Positions 8,457 through 17,737 are shown, numbered from the stretch's first letter. The stretch is 64,000 nucleotides of DNA from an uncultured Bacilli bacterium (GCA_947628235.1 CANQZC010000008.1:1-64000), one strand, 5' to 3'. The notes: a model not told the origin generated them from the sequence alone. Program-made: numbers and translations.

Positions 8457-9323
8457 ATGAAAAAATATCTTTGCGAGTTTTTAGGAACTTGTGTTTTGGT
8501 TTTATTTGGATGTGGAGTTGCCGTATTTTCAGGAGCTGACTTAGTAGCTACTTCCTTGGCATTTGGACTTTCTATTATCGGTATTGCTTATACGATTGGA
8601 AAAGTTTCTGGATGTCATGTAAATCCTGCTGTTACTTTTGCAATGTGGATTGATAAAAGAATTTCTACCAAAGACTTTATCGGTTACATTGTTGCGCAAG
8701 TAGCAGGAGCATTTGCTGGTAGTGGATTACTTGCTCTTATTATCAATTCAACCACAATCGCTGATTACAAATTAACAGGATTAGGAGTAAATACTTATGC
8801 AGAATTATCTGCAAGTAATATTACAATGCTAGGAGCATTAGTAGTAGAAATTATTTTAACTTTTGTATTTGTTCTTGCCGTACTTGGTGTTACAAAAGAT
8901 AAAAAGAGAGAAAATGTTGCTCCAATCGTAATTGGATTAGCGTTAGTTTTAGTACATCTTTTAGGAATTAAATTAACAGGAACTTCTGTTAACCCAGCTC
9001 GTTCTTTAGCGCCAGCTGTACTTATGGGAGGAGATTACTTATCTCAAGCTTGGGTATTCATTGCTGGACCATTAGTAGGAGCTGCCTTTGCGGCTTTAGC
9101 GATTTTCTTTATTGATTTAGAACCATCTAATGCCATTACTTTAGAAGAAGGAAAAGTAGAACCTAAAAGAGTAGAAATTAAATTAGAACCAAAAAGAGTA
9201 GAAGTAAAAGAAGAACCAAAAAAAGAACCAAAAGCCGTTTCTAAAAGCGAGAAGAAAGAACCAAAGAAAGCTGCTCCAAAAAAAGGTAGACCAGCTTCTA
9301 AGACAAAGACGAAAAAGAACTAA
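8457..9323 (+). CDS. Aquaporin / MIP-family channel with a basic C-terminal tail
   Basis: A 288-residue integral membrane channel for water or small solutes such as glycerol. Both NPA boxes are present: HVNPAVTFA (NPA at 56-58) and SVNPARSLAPA (179-181), with six expected membrane helices. The ATG at 8457 follows AAAGGAGT; the frame is open further upstream but that part precedes the promoter. After the last helix (about residue 221) comes a 67-residue hydrophilic tail made of EPKRVE-like units and a Lys/Pro/Ala-rich end including KKGRPASK. Normal MIP proteins end soon after helix 6, so the tail is unusual. I cannot decide between aquaporin and aquaglyceroporin from sequence alone. Confidence 0.93.
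   Translation: MKKYLCEFLGTCVLVLFGCGVAVFSGADLVATSLAFGLSIIGIAYTIGKVSGCHVNPAVTFAMWIDKRISTKDFIGYIVAQVAGAFAGSGLLALIINSTTIADYKLTGLGVNTYAELSASNITMLGALVVEIILTFVFVLAVLGVTKDKKRENVAPIVIGLALVLVHLLGIKLTGTSVNPARSLAPAVLMGGDYLSQAWVFIAGPLVGAAFAALAIFFIDLEPSNAITLEEGKVEPKRVEIKLEPKRVEVKEEPKKEPKAVSKSEKKEPKKAAPKKGRPASKTKTKKN
9152..9240 (+). repeat. EPK(R)VE repeat units in the aquaporin tail
   Basis: In-frame imperfect repeats encode EPKRVE, EPKRVE, EPKKEP; the DNA repeats GAACCAAAAAGAGTAGAA with few changes, implying recent slippage or duplication. Confidence 0.7.
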
Positions 9324-9339
9324 TTTAGTTCTTTTTTTT
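9312..9339 (+). terminator. Terminator overlapping the aquaporin stop codon
   Basis: AAAAAGAACT (9312-9321) pairs with AGTTCTTTTT (9327-9336) and the T-run continues. The TAA stop (9321-9323) straddles the stem and loop. Confidence 0.8.
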
Positions 9340-9386
9340 GGTACTCTTTTGATTTTGCCACATACGCTATTAGTAGCAGGTGAAAT

Positions 9387-10106
9387 ATGAAAATTTATAT
9401 CTTGGTTTTCCTTTGTACTTTTTTTATGTTTTTAGCAACGACTTTAGGATCTGGCTTTATTTTCTTCTTAAAAAAGACGAGTACTACCTTAGAAAAATCA
9501 TGTTTAGGGTTAGCGAGTGGAATTATGATTGCTGCCTCTATTTTTTCTTTATTACTTCCTTCTTTAGAAGAAAAGAATTGCCTTTTTATTGCTGCTAGTT
9601 TTTTACTAGGAGGATTTCTTCTTTGGGCATTAGATTTTTTCTTTTCCTTTCAAAAGAAGAAAAAGTCACTTTTCTTTTTGGCGGTAACCCTTCATAATAT
9701 TCCAGAAGGAATGGCTGTTGGATTAGCTGTTTCTCTAGCGGTTCATTCCTCTCTTTCTTTCGCAAGTGCTTTTGCGCTTACTTTAGGAATTGCTGTTCAA
9801 AATATCCCGGAAGGAATGGCAGTATCTTTTGCCATGTTAGAACAAAAAAAGAATAAAGTTATTGCCTTTTTTTATGGAGTTATATCGGGAATTGTAGAAC
9901 CGATAGCGGGAATTTTCATGGCACTTTTAGTCCATAAACTCTCTAGTTGGATGCCGTTTTTTTTAGCGCTCGCGGCCGGTACGATGTTCTATGTAGTAGT
10001 CGATGAATTAATCCCTAGTAGTAAAGAAGAAAATAAGAGTTCAGGCGTTGTTTCGTTTATGGTAGGATTTGTTATTATGATGTATCTAGATGTGATTTTA
10101 GGATAG
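9387..10106 (+). CDS. ZIP-family divalent metal transporter
   Basis: A 239-residue membrane protein of the ZIP family, which imports zinc or other divalent metals. It has about eight hydrophobic segments. The two metal-binding helices carry the signatures VTLHNIPEGMAVGLAV and IAVQNIPEGMAVSFA. A charged loop with several lysines lies between helices 3 and 4, as expected. The RBS is AGGTGA close to the ATG. It is single-gene; no metal operator is evident upstream. ZupT-like broad specificity is likely, but the substrate is not established. Confidence 0.9.
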   Translation: MKIYILVFLCTFFMFLATTLGSGFIFFLKKTSTTLEKSCLGLASGIMIAASIFSLLLPSLEEKNCLFIAASFLLGGFLLWALDFFFSFQKKKKSLFFLAVTLHNIPEGMAVGLAVSLAVHSSLSFASAFALTLGIAVQNIPEGMAVSFAMLEQKKNKVIAFFYGVISGIVEPIAGIFMALLVHKLSSWMPFFLALAAGTMFYVVVDELIPSSKEENKSSGVVSFMVGFVIMMYLDVILG

Positions 10107-10131
10107 TTGAAAATGTCAACTATTCTCTTTT
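10102..10131 (+). terminator. Terminator containing the ZIP gene stop codon
   Basis: ATAGTTGA (10103-10110) pairs with TCAACTAT (10116-10123), followed by TCTCTTTTTT. The TAG stop (10104-10106) lies in the 5' arm. Confidence 0.8.
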
Positions 10132-10162
10132 TTCTAGGAAAATAGAAAAGAAAAAGAAAAAG

Positions 10163-10173
10163 TATGTTACAAT
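10163..10173 (+). promoter_or_regulatory. Extended -10 promoter of the PAP2-kinase fusion gene
   Basis: TATG-T-TACAAT lies 15 bases upstream of the start codon, leaving a very short leader that begins near the AGAGGTGATAG ribosome-binding site. Confidence 0.65.
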
Positions 10174-10188
10174 AAAAGAGGTGATAGA

Positions 10189-11145
10189 ATGAAAAGCAAA
10201 GTGATTCCTATAAATCCTTATCTTCTTTTAATTCTTTTTCTTTGGATTACCTATGAAGTAAAGTTTCAAGGTATTCTTTCTATTGATTCTTTTTGTATCA
10301 ACAATATCGTTTTATCGGGAAGGAGTGGATGGCTTACTAACATTTTTACCTTCCTTACCTTTTTTGCTGGAATTTTAGGAACGATTCTTCTTGGAACTGC
10401 TATTTTTTGTTTCTTGAAGAAAAAAGAAAGATGGTATTTTTTAGGAAGTTTAATGGGAGCTGTTTTGGTAGGACAAGGATTAAAATTTTTTATTCAACGA
10501 CCTAGACCACCAGTAATATATCGATTAGTGGAAGAAAGTGGCTTTAGTTTTCCTTCCGGCCATTCGATGATAGGAACCGTTTTATATGGCTATTTGGTAG
10601 CGCTTTTATGGCGTAGTCAATGTTCTAAGAAAACGAAATGGCTAGGAACTATTTTTCTTTCTATGTTTATCTTTTCGATAGGATTTAGCCGTATCTATTT
10701 AGGAGTTCATTATGCGAGTGATGTCCTTGCGGGATTTTTATTAGGTACTCTTTACTTATGGATATTCTTTTCTTGGAAAGAGGGAAATCAAATGAAGAAA
10801 AAATCTTTGTTAAAAAGTTTTTATCATGCAGGAGAGGGAATCATCAGTGCTTTTTTCTCTGAACGAAATATGAAAATTCATGTTTGGATGATGATTTTAG
10901 TAATCTTTTCTGGATTCTATTTTCAAATTTCTAATATGGAATGGCTTATTTGTCTTCTCCTTTTCGGTGTTGTTATCTCGGCAGAAATTATGAATACTGC
11001 TGTTGAAACAGTCGTGGATTTAGTTTCTCCAGAAAAAAATCCAAAAGCGAAATTAGCGAAAGATCTATCGGCTGGGGCAGTTCTTGTGGTAGCGTTAGTA
11101 GCAGCTATCATCGGCTTTTTGATCTTTTTTCCTAAAATGATATAG
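10189..11145 (+). CDS. PAP2 lipid phosphatase fused to undecaprenol kinase (DgkA family)
   Basis: A 318-residue membrane protein with two enzymes in one chain. Residues ~1-200 are a PAP2 phosphatase with all three motifs: K-x6-RP at 99-107, PSGH at 122-125 and SRxxxxxHxxSD at 167-178. Residues ~205-318 are a Gram-positive type DgkA/undecaprenol kinase with EIMNTAVETVVDLVSP (catalytic Glu near 266) and the following membrane helix. In known families the first dephosphorylates C55-PP or related lipids and the second phosphorylates undecaprenol using ATP. A fusion would make recycling of the cell-wall lipid carrier from both sources one unit. This assignment of substrate is inference; phosphatidate or diacylglycerol remain possible. 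Confidence 0.9.
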   Translation: MKSKVIPINPYLLLILFLWITYEVKFQGILSIDSFCINNIVLSGRSGWLTNIFTFLTFFAGILGTILLGTAIFCFLKKKERWYFLGSLMGAVLVGQGLKFFIQRPRPPVIYRLVEESGFSFPSGHSMIGTVLYGYLVALLWRSQCSKKTKWLGTIFLSMFIFSIGFSRIYLGVHYASDVLAGFLLGTLYLWIFFSWKEGNQMKKKSLLKSFYHAGEGIISAFFSERNMKIHVWMMILVIFSGFYFQISNMEWLICLLLFGVVISAEIMNTAVETVVDLVSPEKNPKAKLAKDLSAGAVLVVALVAAIIGFLIFFPKMI

Positions 11146-11170
11146 AAAGATTCTTTGGAATCTTTTTCTT
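11146..11170 (+). terminator. Terminator after the PAP2-kinase gene
   Basis: AAAGATTC (11146-11153) pairs with GAATCTTT (11158-11165), then a T-rich run. It begins on the base after the stop codon. Confidence 0.8.
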
Positions 11171-11188
11171 TTCTCCTTCGCATTTTGG

Positions 11189-11218
11189 TTGTATAAAAAG
11201 GCATAGTTATGGTATAAT
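11189..11218 (+). promoter_or_regulatory. Promoter of the essC-esaB operon
   Basis: TATAAT (11213-11218) with TG-G before it is an extended -10. A poor -35 (TTGTAT, 11189-11194) is 18 bases upstream. Confidence 0.65.
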
Positions 11219-11255
11219 GAAAAAAGTAAAGATAGAATAAAAAGTGGTGATAACA

Positions 11256-14200
11256 TTGAAGATATACCTTTTTTTGAATGAGAAAATATTGAAGTTTATG
11301 CTACCAAAAGAAATTGCTGGTAGTTTTAGTTTTGATGAAAATGAGGAAGAAGAAGATAAACTCATCAATATTGAAGCAAGAGATTCAAAATGGGTTCTCT
11401 ATTCTACTACCGATGTGAAAGTTCTAGAACGAGGAATGGTAGTAGAATCCTCTCCACTTATCGAAAACTCTTTCTATGTTATTTCTCGAAATCAAAAACA
11501 ATATTTAATTCATGTCACTGCTTTACTAGAATCTGATTTAGTCGCTTTTAGTTATGATCAAAATATCAATTTATTAGTTGGAAATACGGGCGAATGTAAT
11601 GCACAATATCAATGTCCTTTCTTAAAGGCAACTGCTTTTCGAGTAAAAGTAGTAGGAACTTCTACCGTTATTGAAAGAACTTCGAAAGATCCTATCTATC
11701 GAAATGATGTTTTAGAGAAGGAACCAAGTTTTGTAGTTCGAGAAGGGGATGTATGTAATCTTTATGGATTAAAAATCGTCTTCTTAAAGGGATTATTACT
11801 CATGAATAAGGTGGATACTTTTCTTACGGTCAATGAGATTTCTTCGCGAATTCAAAGAAAGTATTTTGAAGTAAAAGATACCTACCCAAATATCGAAGCA
11901 CGGGATATGGATTTGTATAATAAGGAAGATTATTTTTCAAAATCACCTCGAATTCGTAGAGTCATTGAAACAAAAAAATTAAAGATTAGTGAACCACCAA
12001 AAAGAGAAGGGGAAAAAGAACTTCCTATGATTTTAACATTAGGACCAATGCTTACGATGGGAGTTATTTCTATGGTCTCTTTTGTGAATACTCTAGCGAA
12101 AATCATTAGTGGAAGTGCTTCTTTAGGACAGTCTTGGCCACAGTTATTAACAGCTTCTGCTATGTTATGTACGATGTTGGTATGGCCAAATCTAACTAGA
12201 AAGTATAATAAAAAATTAAAAGAAGAGAAGAATAAAGAAATTGAAGAAAAGTACCAAGCTTATCTTCATTTACAGGAAGAAGAATTATTAGAGACCACCA
12301 AACTTCAAAAAGAAATCTTAATTGAAAACCTCATTTCCGTCGATGAATGTTTAAAGATTATTCAAAACCGTACCTTACGCTTTTGGGATAAACGAATTGA
12401 TCAAAACGATTTCTTAGTTGCTAGAATTGGAATTGGAAATGAGAAACTAGATGTCGATGTCAACTATCCAGAAGAAGGATTTACTTTAGAAGAGGACGAT
12501 TTAAGAAAAGCCTTAGAGAGTTTAATTCAACACTTTGAATATATTGAAAATGTTCCTTTAGGATATTCTTTCTATGAGAGTTGGATGACAGCGATTATGG
12601 GAGAAGAGAATAAAAGTTATGCTTTTATTCATAATATTTTACTTCAATTTATTACTTTTTATAGTTATGAAGATGTAAAACTAGTTATTTTTACGAATGA
12701 AAAAAATAAAAATAGATGGGATTTTGTCAAATACTTAAATCATAATTTTACGAATAATCGAGAATTCCGTTTCTTTGCTTCGAATGCAGAATCTAGAAAG
12801 GAATTAGCAGACTTTTTAGAAGTAGAAGTCAATCGTCATTTAGAGATGAGTACGGAACATCCAATGCCTCCTTACTATTTGATTGTCATTGATGATTATG
12901 AAGATATTAAACGATATGGTTTTATAAAAGTATTGACAGAATCAGAGAAGAATATTGGCTTTAGTTTACTCTTTTTAGAGAATCGATTAAGTCGTCTTCC
13001 AAGTAGGTGTAATAACTTTATTACCTTAGGAGATAAAACTTCTGGCATTTTAAAAAATTCTTATGAGAATCAAGAACAATCTAGTTTTATTGATGAAATT
13101 AAATACGATATTGATATGATGAGTATCGCAAGACAACTTTCTAATATTCCGATTGAGTTTGAAAAAGAGACTGGTTCTCTTCCAAATTCGATTTCTTTCT
13201 TAGAGATGGAAAAGGTTGGAAAAGTAGAACAGTTAAATATTTTAAATCGTTGGAATACCAATGATTCTACGACGAGTTTAAAAGCTGAAGTGGGTGTCGA
13301 TGAACAAGGAAAATGGATGAATTTGGACCTTCATGAAAAGTATCATGGACCTCACGGATTAATTGCTGGTATGACTGGTTCTGGAAAGAGTGAATTTATT
13401 ATTACCTATATTCTTTCCATGGCTATCAATTATAGTCCTGATGATGTTGTATTCATCTTAATCGACTATAAAGGTGGAGGGTTAGCGTTTGCTTTTGAAA
13501 ATAAAGTAACCGGAATTTCTCTTCCTCATTTAGCGGGAACGATTACGAACTTAGATAAAGCGGAGATGGATAGGACTTTAGTCTCTATTGATAGTGAGAT
13601 TAAGCGTCGGCAGAGAATGTTTAATGAAGTTCGAGATAAATTAGGGGAAAGTACGATTGATATCTATAAATATCAAAGATTTTATAAAGAAGGTAAAATC
13701 GATGAACCGATTCCTCATCTTTTCATTGTCTGTGATGAGTTTGCTGAATTAAAGAGTCAACAACCAGATTTTATGGATAATTTAATTAGTATTGCTAGAA
13801 TTGGTCGTTCTTTAGGTGTTCACCTTATTTTAGCAACCCAGAAGCCAACTGGTGTTGTCAATGATCAGATTTGGTCTAACTCTAAGTTCCATGTTTGTTT
13901 AAAGGTTCAAGATGCTTCTGATAGTAACGAGATGTTAAAACGACCAGATGCTGCGAATTTAAAACAGACTGGTAGATTCTATTTACAAGTAGGATATGAT
14001 GAATATTTTGCGTTAGGACAATCTGCTTGGTGTGGTGCGAAATATTTTCCATCCGATAGAATTGTAAAACAAGTGGATAAGAGTGTAAATTTCATTAATG
14101 ATAATGGATATCATATTAAAAATATTCAATTCTCTAGTGGAATGAAAACCTCTGCCAAAGGGGAACAATTATCAGCGATTATGGATGAAATTATCGCCAC

Positions 14201-15806
14201 TGCTAAAAAGACTGGAAAGTTTGCTAGAAAATTATGGCTAGAAAATATTCCACCCGTTATTTTAGTTGATCAGTTATATCAAAAATATGAAGGCTACTTA
14301 GATGATTATGCCCTTCGAGCTATCGTAGGAGAGTATGATGCTCCCGAAAGACAAGAGCAAGGATTACTTATCTATGACTACGTTGAAGAAGGAAATACTG
14401 CTATCTATGGAATGGATGGTTCAGAGTATGAAATGATTTTAAATAGTATCATCTATTCTACGATTATTAAGTTTCCTCCAGATAGAATTCAATTCTATAT
14501 ATTAGATTTTGGTTCGCAAGGATTTAGACGATATGAAAAAGCACCTCATGTAGGTGGTGTCGTTTGTCCTTCCGAAGAAGAAAAGTATCAAAACTTCTTT
14601 AAATTATTAAAGAAAGAACTAGATACGAGAAAGAAAATTCTATCTTCTTTTGGAAGCGATTATAAAACATATGTAGAAGCGAAACATGAGATGCCACTTT
14701 GGGTCGTTATCTTAAATAACTTTGATTCTATTATGGATAATGATAAAGGTTTATATGATACTTTTCCAGAATATATTAGAGATTCTGAAAGATTTGGAAT
14801 TGTCTTTATTTTAACCGCCACAGGAGTCAATTCTATCGCTCGTCGTATTTCTCAAAATATCAATAATAATTTTGCTTTGAAATTGAAAGATGCGAATGAT
14901 TATGCTTTGGTTTTTAGCGATAGTAAGAAATTGACACCAAGAGATATTTTTGGTAGAGGAATCTATAAAGATGAGACCCTTCATGAATTCCAAACAGCTT
15001 CGATTGTCGAAGAAGAATCTGCTTTAACAGATACGGTTCGTGGTAAGATAGAAGAATTGAATCAAAAATATTCTACGCGCGCTGTTCCTATTCCAATCTT
15101 ACCAGAACAAGTTTTATGGGAGCATATCGCATCCGCTATTACAGGATGGAATCGTGTTCCAATTGGAATTGATAAAGCTAGTTTAACCATTAGTAAATAT
15201 GATTTTACAGCAAATGTAGGAACTTTGATTGCTTCTAATAAACTAAAGTATATTACTCCGTTTGCTAGAAGTCTTATCGAAGTGATGAAAAAAATTCCAA
15301 ATACCAATATCACATTATTAGACCCACTCGAATATCTTTCTCCTAAGAAAGAAAATACGAATTGGTTCGCTAGTCGCTTTGAAGAAGTTTTAGATCAAAT
15401 GATTTTATGGCTTCAAAAGAAAATAGATACATCTTCTTCTGATTTTGATGTCATTTATTTCTATGGTATGAGTAAAATTCTAGATAAAATTGTCGATAAA
15501 ACCAAGTTAGTGACCTTATTTGAACTTGCAAAAAAGAATGAAAAAACAATGATCTTAGTATCAGATGATATTGCGAAGTTAAAGAATTTTACCTTTGAAA
15601 AATGGTATCAAGGAAACTTCTCTCCATCTGATGGTATCTTTGTAGGAAAGGGAGTTTCTGAACAGACTCTAATGAAAATTTCTAATTTCCATAATGAACT
15701 TACGAAAGAGTATCCAAATAATATTGGTTTCCGCATTTCAGAATCTTCTTATCGAATTGTCAAATTATTAGAATTTGAAAAAGGAAAAGAGGAGGAAGAG
15801 GAATGA
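11256..15806 (+). CDS. essC: Type VII secretion system ATPase EssC (FtsK/SpoIIIE family)
   Basis: A ~1516-residue membrane ATPase, the motor of Firmicutes T7SSb, which exports WXG100 and LXG-type proteins. The N-terminal ~200 residues look like the EssC forkhead-associated pair. Two membrane helices lie near 258-315. The first FtsK-type ATPase has a proper Walker A (GMTGSGKSE, from 705), ILIDYKGGGLAF, a Walker B FIVCDEFAEL near 824 and ILATQKPTG near 860. The second (YGMDGSEYE, ~1050) and third (GTLIASNK, ~1322) have degenerate P-loops, as in other EssC proteins. The frame opens at GTG 11244, but GGTGAT is best placed for TTG 11256. It overlaps esaB by ATGA. EsaA, EssA and EssB are not in this window. 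Confidence 0.95.
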   Translation: MKIYLFLNEKILKFMLPKEIAGSFSFDENEEEEDKLINIEARDSKWVLYSTTDVKVLERGMVVESSPLIENSFYVISRNQKQYLIHVTALLESDLVAFSYDQNINLLVGNTGECNAQYQCPFLKATAFRVKVVGTSTVIERTSKDPIYRNDVLEKEPSFVVREGDVCNLYGLKIVFLKGLLLMNKVDTFLTVNEISSRIQRKYFEVKDTYPNIEARDMDLYNKEDYFSKSPRIRRVIETKKLKISEPPKREGEKELPMILTLGPMLTMGVISMVSFVNTLAKIISGSASLGQSWPQLLTASAMLCTMLVWPNLTRKYNKKLKEEKNKEIEEKYQAYLHLQEEELLETTKLQKEILIENLISVDECLKIIQNRTLRFWDKRIDQNDFLVARIGIGNEKLDVDVNYPEEGFTLEEDDLRKALESLIQHFEYIENVPLGYSFYESWMTAIMGEENKSYAFIHNILLQFITFYSYEDVKLVIFTNEKNKNRWDFVKYLNHNFTNNREFRFFASNAESRKELADFLEVEVNRHLEMSTEHPMPPYYLIVIDDYEDIKRYGFIKVLTESEKNIGFSLLFLENRLSRLPSRCNNFITLGDKTSGILKNSYENQEQSSFIDEIKYDIDMMSIARQLSNIPIEFEKETGSLPNSISFLEMEKVGKVEQLNILNRWNTNDSTTSLKAEVGVDEQGKWMNLDLHEKYHGPHGLIAGMTGSGKSEFIITYILSMAINYSPDDVVFILIDYKGGGLAFAFENKVTGISLPHLAGTITNLDKAEMDRTLVSIDSEIKRRQRMFNEVRDKLGESTIDIYKYQRFYKEGKIDEPIPHLFIVCDEFAELKSQQPDFMDNLISIARIGRSLGVHLILATQKPTGVVNDQIWSNSKFHVCLKVQDASDSNEMLKRPDAANLKQTGRFYLQVGYDEYFALGQSAWCGAKYFPSDRIVKQVDKSVNFINDNGYHIKNIQFSSGMKTSAKGEQLSAIMDEIIATAKKTGKFARKLWLENIPPVILVDQLYQKYEGYLDDYALRAIVGEYDAPERQEQGLLIYDYVEEGNTAIYGMDGSEYEMILNSIIYSTIIKFPPDRIQFYILDFGSQGFRRYEKAPHVGGVVCPSEEEKYQNFFKLLKKELDTRKKILSSFGSDYKTYVEAKHEMPLWVVILNNFDSIMDNDKGLYDTFPEYIRDSERFGIVFILTATGVNSIARRISQNINNNFALKLKDANDYALVFSDSKKLTPRDIFGRGIYKDETLHEFQTASIVEEESALTDTVRGKIEELNQKYSTRAVPIPILPEQVLWEHIASAITGWNRVPIGIDKASLTISKYDFTANVGTLIASNKLKYITPFARSLIEVMKKIPNTNITLLDPLEYLSPKKENTNWFASRFEEVLDQMILWLQKKIDTSSSDFDVIYFYGMSKILDKIVDKTKLVTLFELAKKNEKTMILVSDDIAKLKNFTFEKWYQGNFSPSDGIFVGKGVSEQTLMKISNFHNELTKEYPNNIGFRISESSYRIVKLLEFEKGKEEEEE

Positions 15807-16072
15807 ACAATAAGGTATTGATTAAAGTCATTTTTCCCGAATTAGATAAAGAATTCGATTTGTTTGTTCCTGTCAATGAACAAATATGGAAGATTAATAA
15901 AATGGTAGTGAAGTCTATCTTTGATTTAAGTGGAATTCATTTTCAAACCAATTTTACTTATCAATTTATGAACAAAATGAGTGGAAAACTTTATGATGGC
16001 GAAGAGACCATTTTAAAGACAGATATTCGAAATGGGACAGAATTAGTGATGATTCGTTGTCAAAAAAAGTAG
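15803..16072 (+). CDS. esaB: YukD/EsaB ubiquitin-like T7SS protein
   Basis: An 89-residue cytoplasmic protein with the YukD/EsaB pattern: an N-terminal beta-hairpin, FDLFVPVNEQIWKI, a central helix, and the end LYDGEETILKTDIRNGTELVMI, which is typical of the ubiquitin-like fold. It lacks a C-terminal Gly-Gly, so it would not be conjugated. In Staphylococcus and Bacillus these proteins are needed for T7 secretion and are encoded beside EssC/YukB. Here translation is coupled to essC through ATGA. Assignment rests on fold-like pattern plus context. Confidence 0.85.
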   Translation: MNNKVLIKVIFPELDKEFDLFVPVNEQIWKINKMVVKSIFDLSGIHFQTNFTYQFMNKMSGKLYDGEETILKTDIRNGTELVMIRCQKK

Positions 16073-16088
16073 GAATTCAATAAAATAG

Positions 16089-16118
16089 TTGACATTTAGA
16101 AAAGAAAAATGAGATAAT
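16089..16118 (+). promoter_or_regulatory. Promoter of the WXG100-like substrate gene
   Basis: TTGACA (16089-16094), 18-base spacer and GATAAT (16113-16118). A separate strong promoter would allow more substrate than secretion machine. Confidence 0.75.
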
Positions 16119-16164
16119 GTTAACAGATAGGATAAACTATCAATATAGTAAAGGAGAGGATTGA

Positions 16165-16806
16165 ATGGCAGCTATTAGTCAAGAAAATGTTACTCAATTA
16201 GGGGGGTATGTAAATAACGCTAATGGGGATTTCAATGCGAAAGTAACCAATGGAGTAACAACATTTGCCAACAATGTAAAAGAAGTTTGGGAATCAGAAA
16301 GGGCAAGATCATTTGCAAGTGCATTAAATGAAGCAATTACGAATATTGCGACTGCTTATAAAACCAATATTGCAGGAATTGTAGAAGCATTAAACACGAA
16401 TGTTCGTAATCACAATCAATTTAATCAAGGAAATGTAGTAGTTCCATCTATTAGTGAAGTATCTTTTAATACTTCTGCTTTACAAGAGATTCAAGCAAAA
16501 TTTGCTGATGGATTTGAAGGATTAAGAGATGGTCGTACTGCTTCTGAAGTAGTAGAGTATTTCGAGCAAATGAAAGCATCTATTCAAGAAGTATTTACAA
16601 GTGCAGCATCTTCTATTCAAAGTGCAAATGCCTTTGACAATGCTTCAGAACAAGAAGCTGTAGCGCAAGCATTCAGAAGAATTTATGAAAGTTTCAATTC
16701 TGAAATGGATGCTTTAAAAACAGAATTAGTATCTGCATTAGCTGAGGTAGATGAAAGTGCTCAATCACTTACAAATACCAATATCAACAATGTTAATGTT
16801 GGATAA
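16165..16806 (+). CDS. WXG100-related T7SS substrate candidate
   Basis: A 213-residue, almost wholly helical, Ala/Asn/Ser-rich protein without signal peptide or membrane segment. Near W42 it has VWESERARSFASAL, matching the WXG100 turn (L-x-x-x-W-x-G-x-A-x-x-x-F) with Ser in place of Gly. It is twice as long as a classic WXG100 protein; the second half is another helical segment. Good RBS (AAAGGAGAGG). It follows esaB with its own promoter, and a hairpin lies directly downstream. It is most likely the abundant secreted substrate or partner protein of this T7SS. A canonical C-terminal YxxxD/E signal is not evident. Confidence 0.78.
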   Translation: MAAISQENVTQLGGYVNNANGDFNAKVTNGVTTFANNVKEVWESERARSFASALNEAITNIATAYKTNIAGIVEALNTNVRNHNQFNQGNVVVPSISEVSFNTSALQEIQAKFADGFEGLRDGRTASEVVEYFEQMKASIQEVFTSAASSIQSANAFDNASEQEAVAQAFRRIYESFNSEMDALKTELVSALAEVDESAQSLTNTNINNVNVG

Positions 16807-16825
16807 AAAATTTTGGATTTTGTTC

Positions 16826-16862
16826 GGTAGCAACTATTGAAAGATAGTTGCTATCTCTTTAT
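16826..16862 (+). terminator. Leaky terminator/attenuator after the WXG-like gene
   Basis: GGTAGCAACTAT (16826-16837) pairs with ATAGTTGCTATC (16844-16855), one G-T pair, then TCTTTATT. The T-run is weak, and the next gene has no promoter of its own that I can see, so partial read-through is likely. Confidence 0.65.
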
Positions 16863-16873
16863 TAGGTGATCAT

Positions 16874-17737
16874 ATGATAAAAATAAAGTGTAGAGAATTA
16901 AGAGAAACTTTAAAAACTTGTCAAAGACAAGTAGAAGACTATGAGAAGAATTCTTTTCAGTTACATTGGATATATGAAGATTTAACAACTCTTTGGCAAA
17001 GTAATCGAGCAACTGCCTTTTTGAATTGTACCAAACAGATAGAGATGGATAATCAAAAACTTCTCTATGCGATGAAAAAAGAGTTGACCTCGTTTTTAAA
17101 GATATTACCAGAATATGAGAAGATGGGAGATAGAATTGAGTATTCTCCCGAAAAAAGAGAATATCTCATTCGTAAGTATGATGGAATTTTAACTTCCTTA
17201 GAAAAGGTAGGAAAAGAATATCGTGTTGCGAATGCTCCTTCTTATGCTCTTCAAGAGCAACTTTCCAATCAAGAAAGGGAAGTCTTGCAAGAGACGAAAA
17301 AATGGGAACAATTGAAGAGTAAAACTAAAGATAGAATGGAAAAAATAGAGGAGATAGAAAGAAACTTTGGAAAGGAATGTAGTAGTATTCCAAAAAGAAA
17401 AGTAGAAGAAATTCTTTCTTTTGAAGCACCTTCTAAAGAAGATTCTACTTTTGCTTTATTTCGCTCCGAGGAAATAGAACTATCTAGTAAGAAACTAGAA
17501 AGTTATCTTCTTTTAGAAAAAGAGATTCTTCCTAAATTACGGTATTACTTTGAACAGATATTAGAGTTTTATCAAACGCCCAATGCTAAAAGATTAGAAG
17601 AACTTCATACCTACTATACATCCTCTTTAGAAATTATCCATCAAAATCACGAACGAGCTCATAAAAATTTAGAGAAGGTTTTGACGGATTATCATACAAT
17701 GATAAAGAAAAATGTTCAAAACTTAGAGGAATTCTAG
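16874..17737 (+). CDS. Coiled-coil protein with WxSxRAxxF motif (T7SS-associated)
   Basis: A 287-residue highly charged helical protein with long coiled-coil segments. Its N-terminal ~95 residues resemble a WXG100 hairpin: LTTLWQSNRATAF with W41, nearly the same position and motif as W42 of the upstream protein. No signal peptide is seen. It begins after a good AGGTGATCAT site, and its stop codon is immediately followed by the next start. It could be a second secreted protein, a chaperone-like partner of the 213-residue protein, or a cytoplasmic adaptor. I do not recognise the C-terminal two thirds. Confidence 0.7.
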   Translation: MIKIKCRELRETLKTCQRQVEDYEKNSFQLHWIYEDLTTLWQSNRATAFLNCTKQIEMDNQKLLYAMKKELTSFLKILPEYEKMGDRIEYSPEKREYLIRKYDGILTSLEKVGKEYRVANAPSYALQEQLSNQEREVLQETKKWEQLKSKTKDRMEKIEEIERNFGKECSSIPKRKVEEILSFEAPSKEDSTFALFRSEEIELSSKKLESYLLLEKEILPKLRYYFEQILEFYQTPNAKRLEELHTYYTSSLEIIHQNHERAHKNLEKVLTDYHTMIKKNVQNLEEF

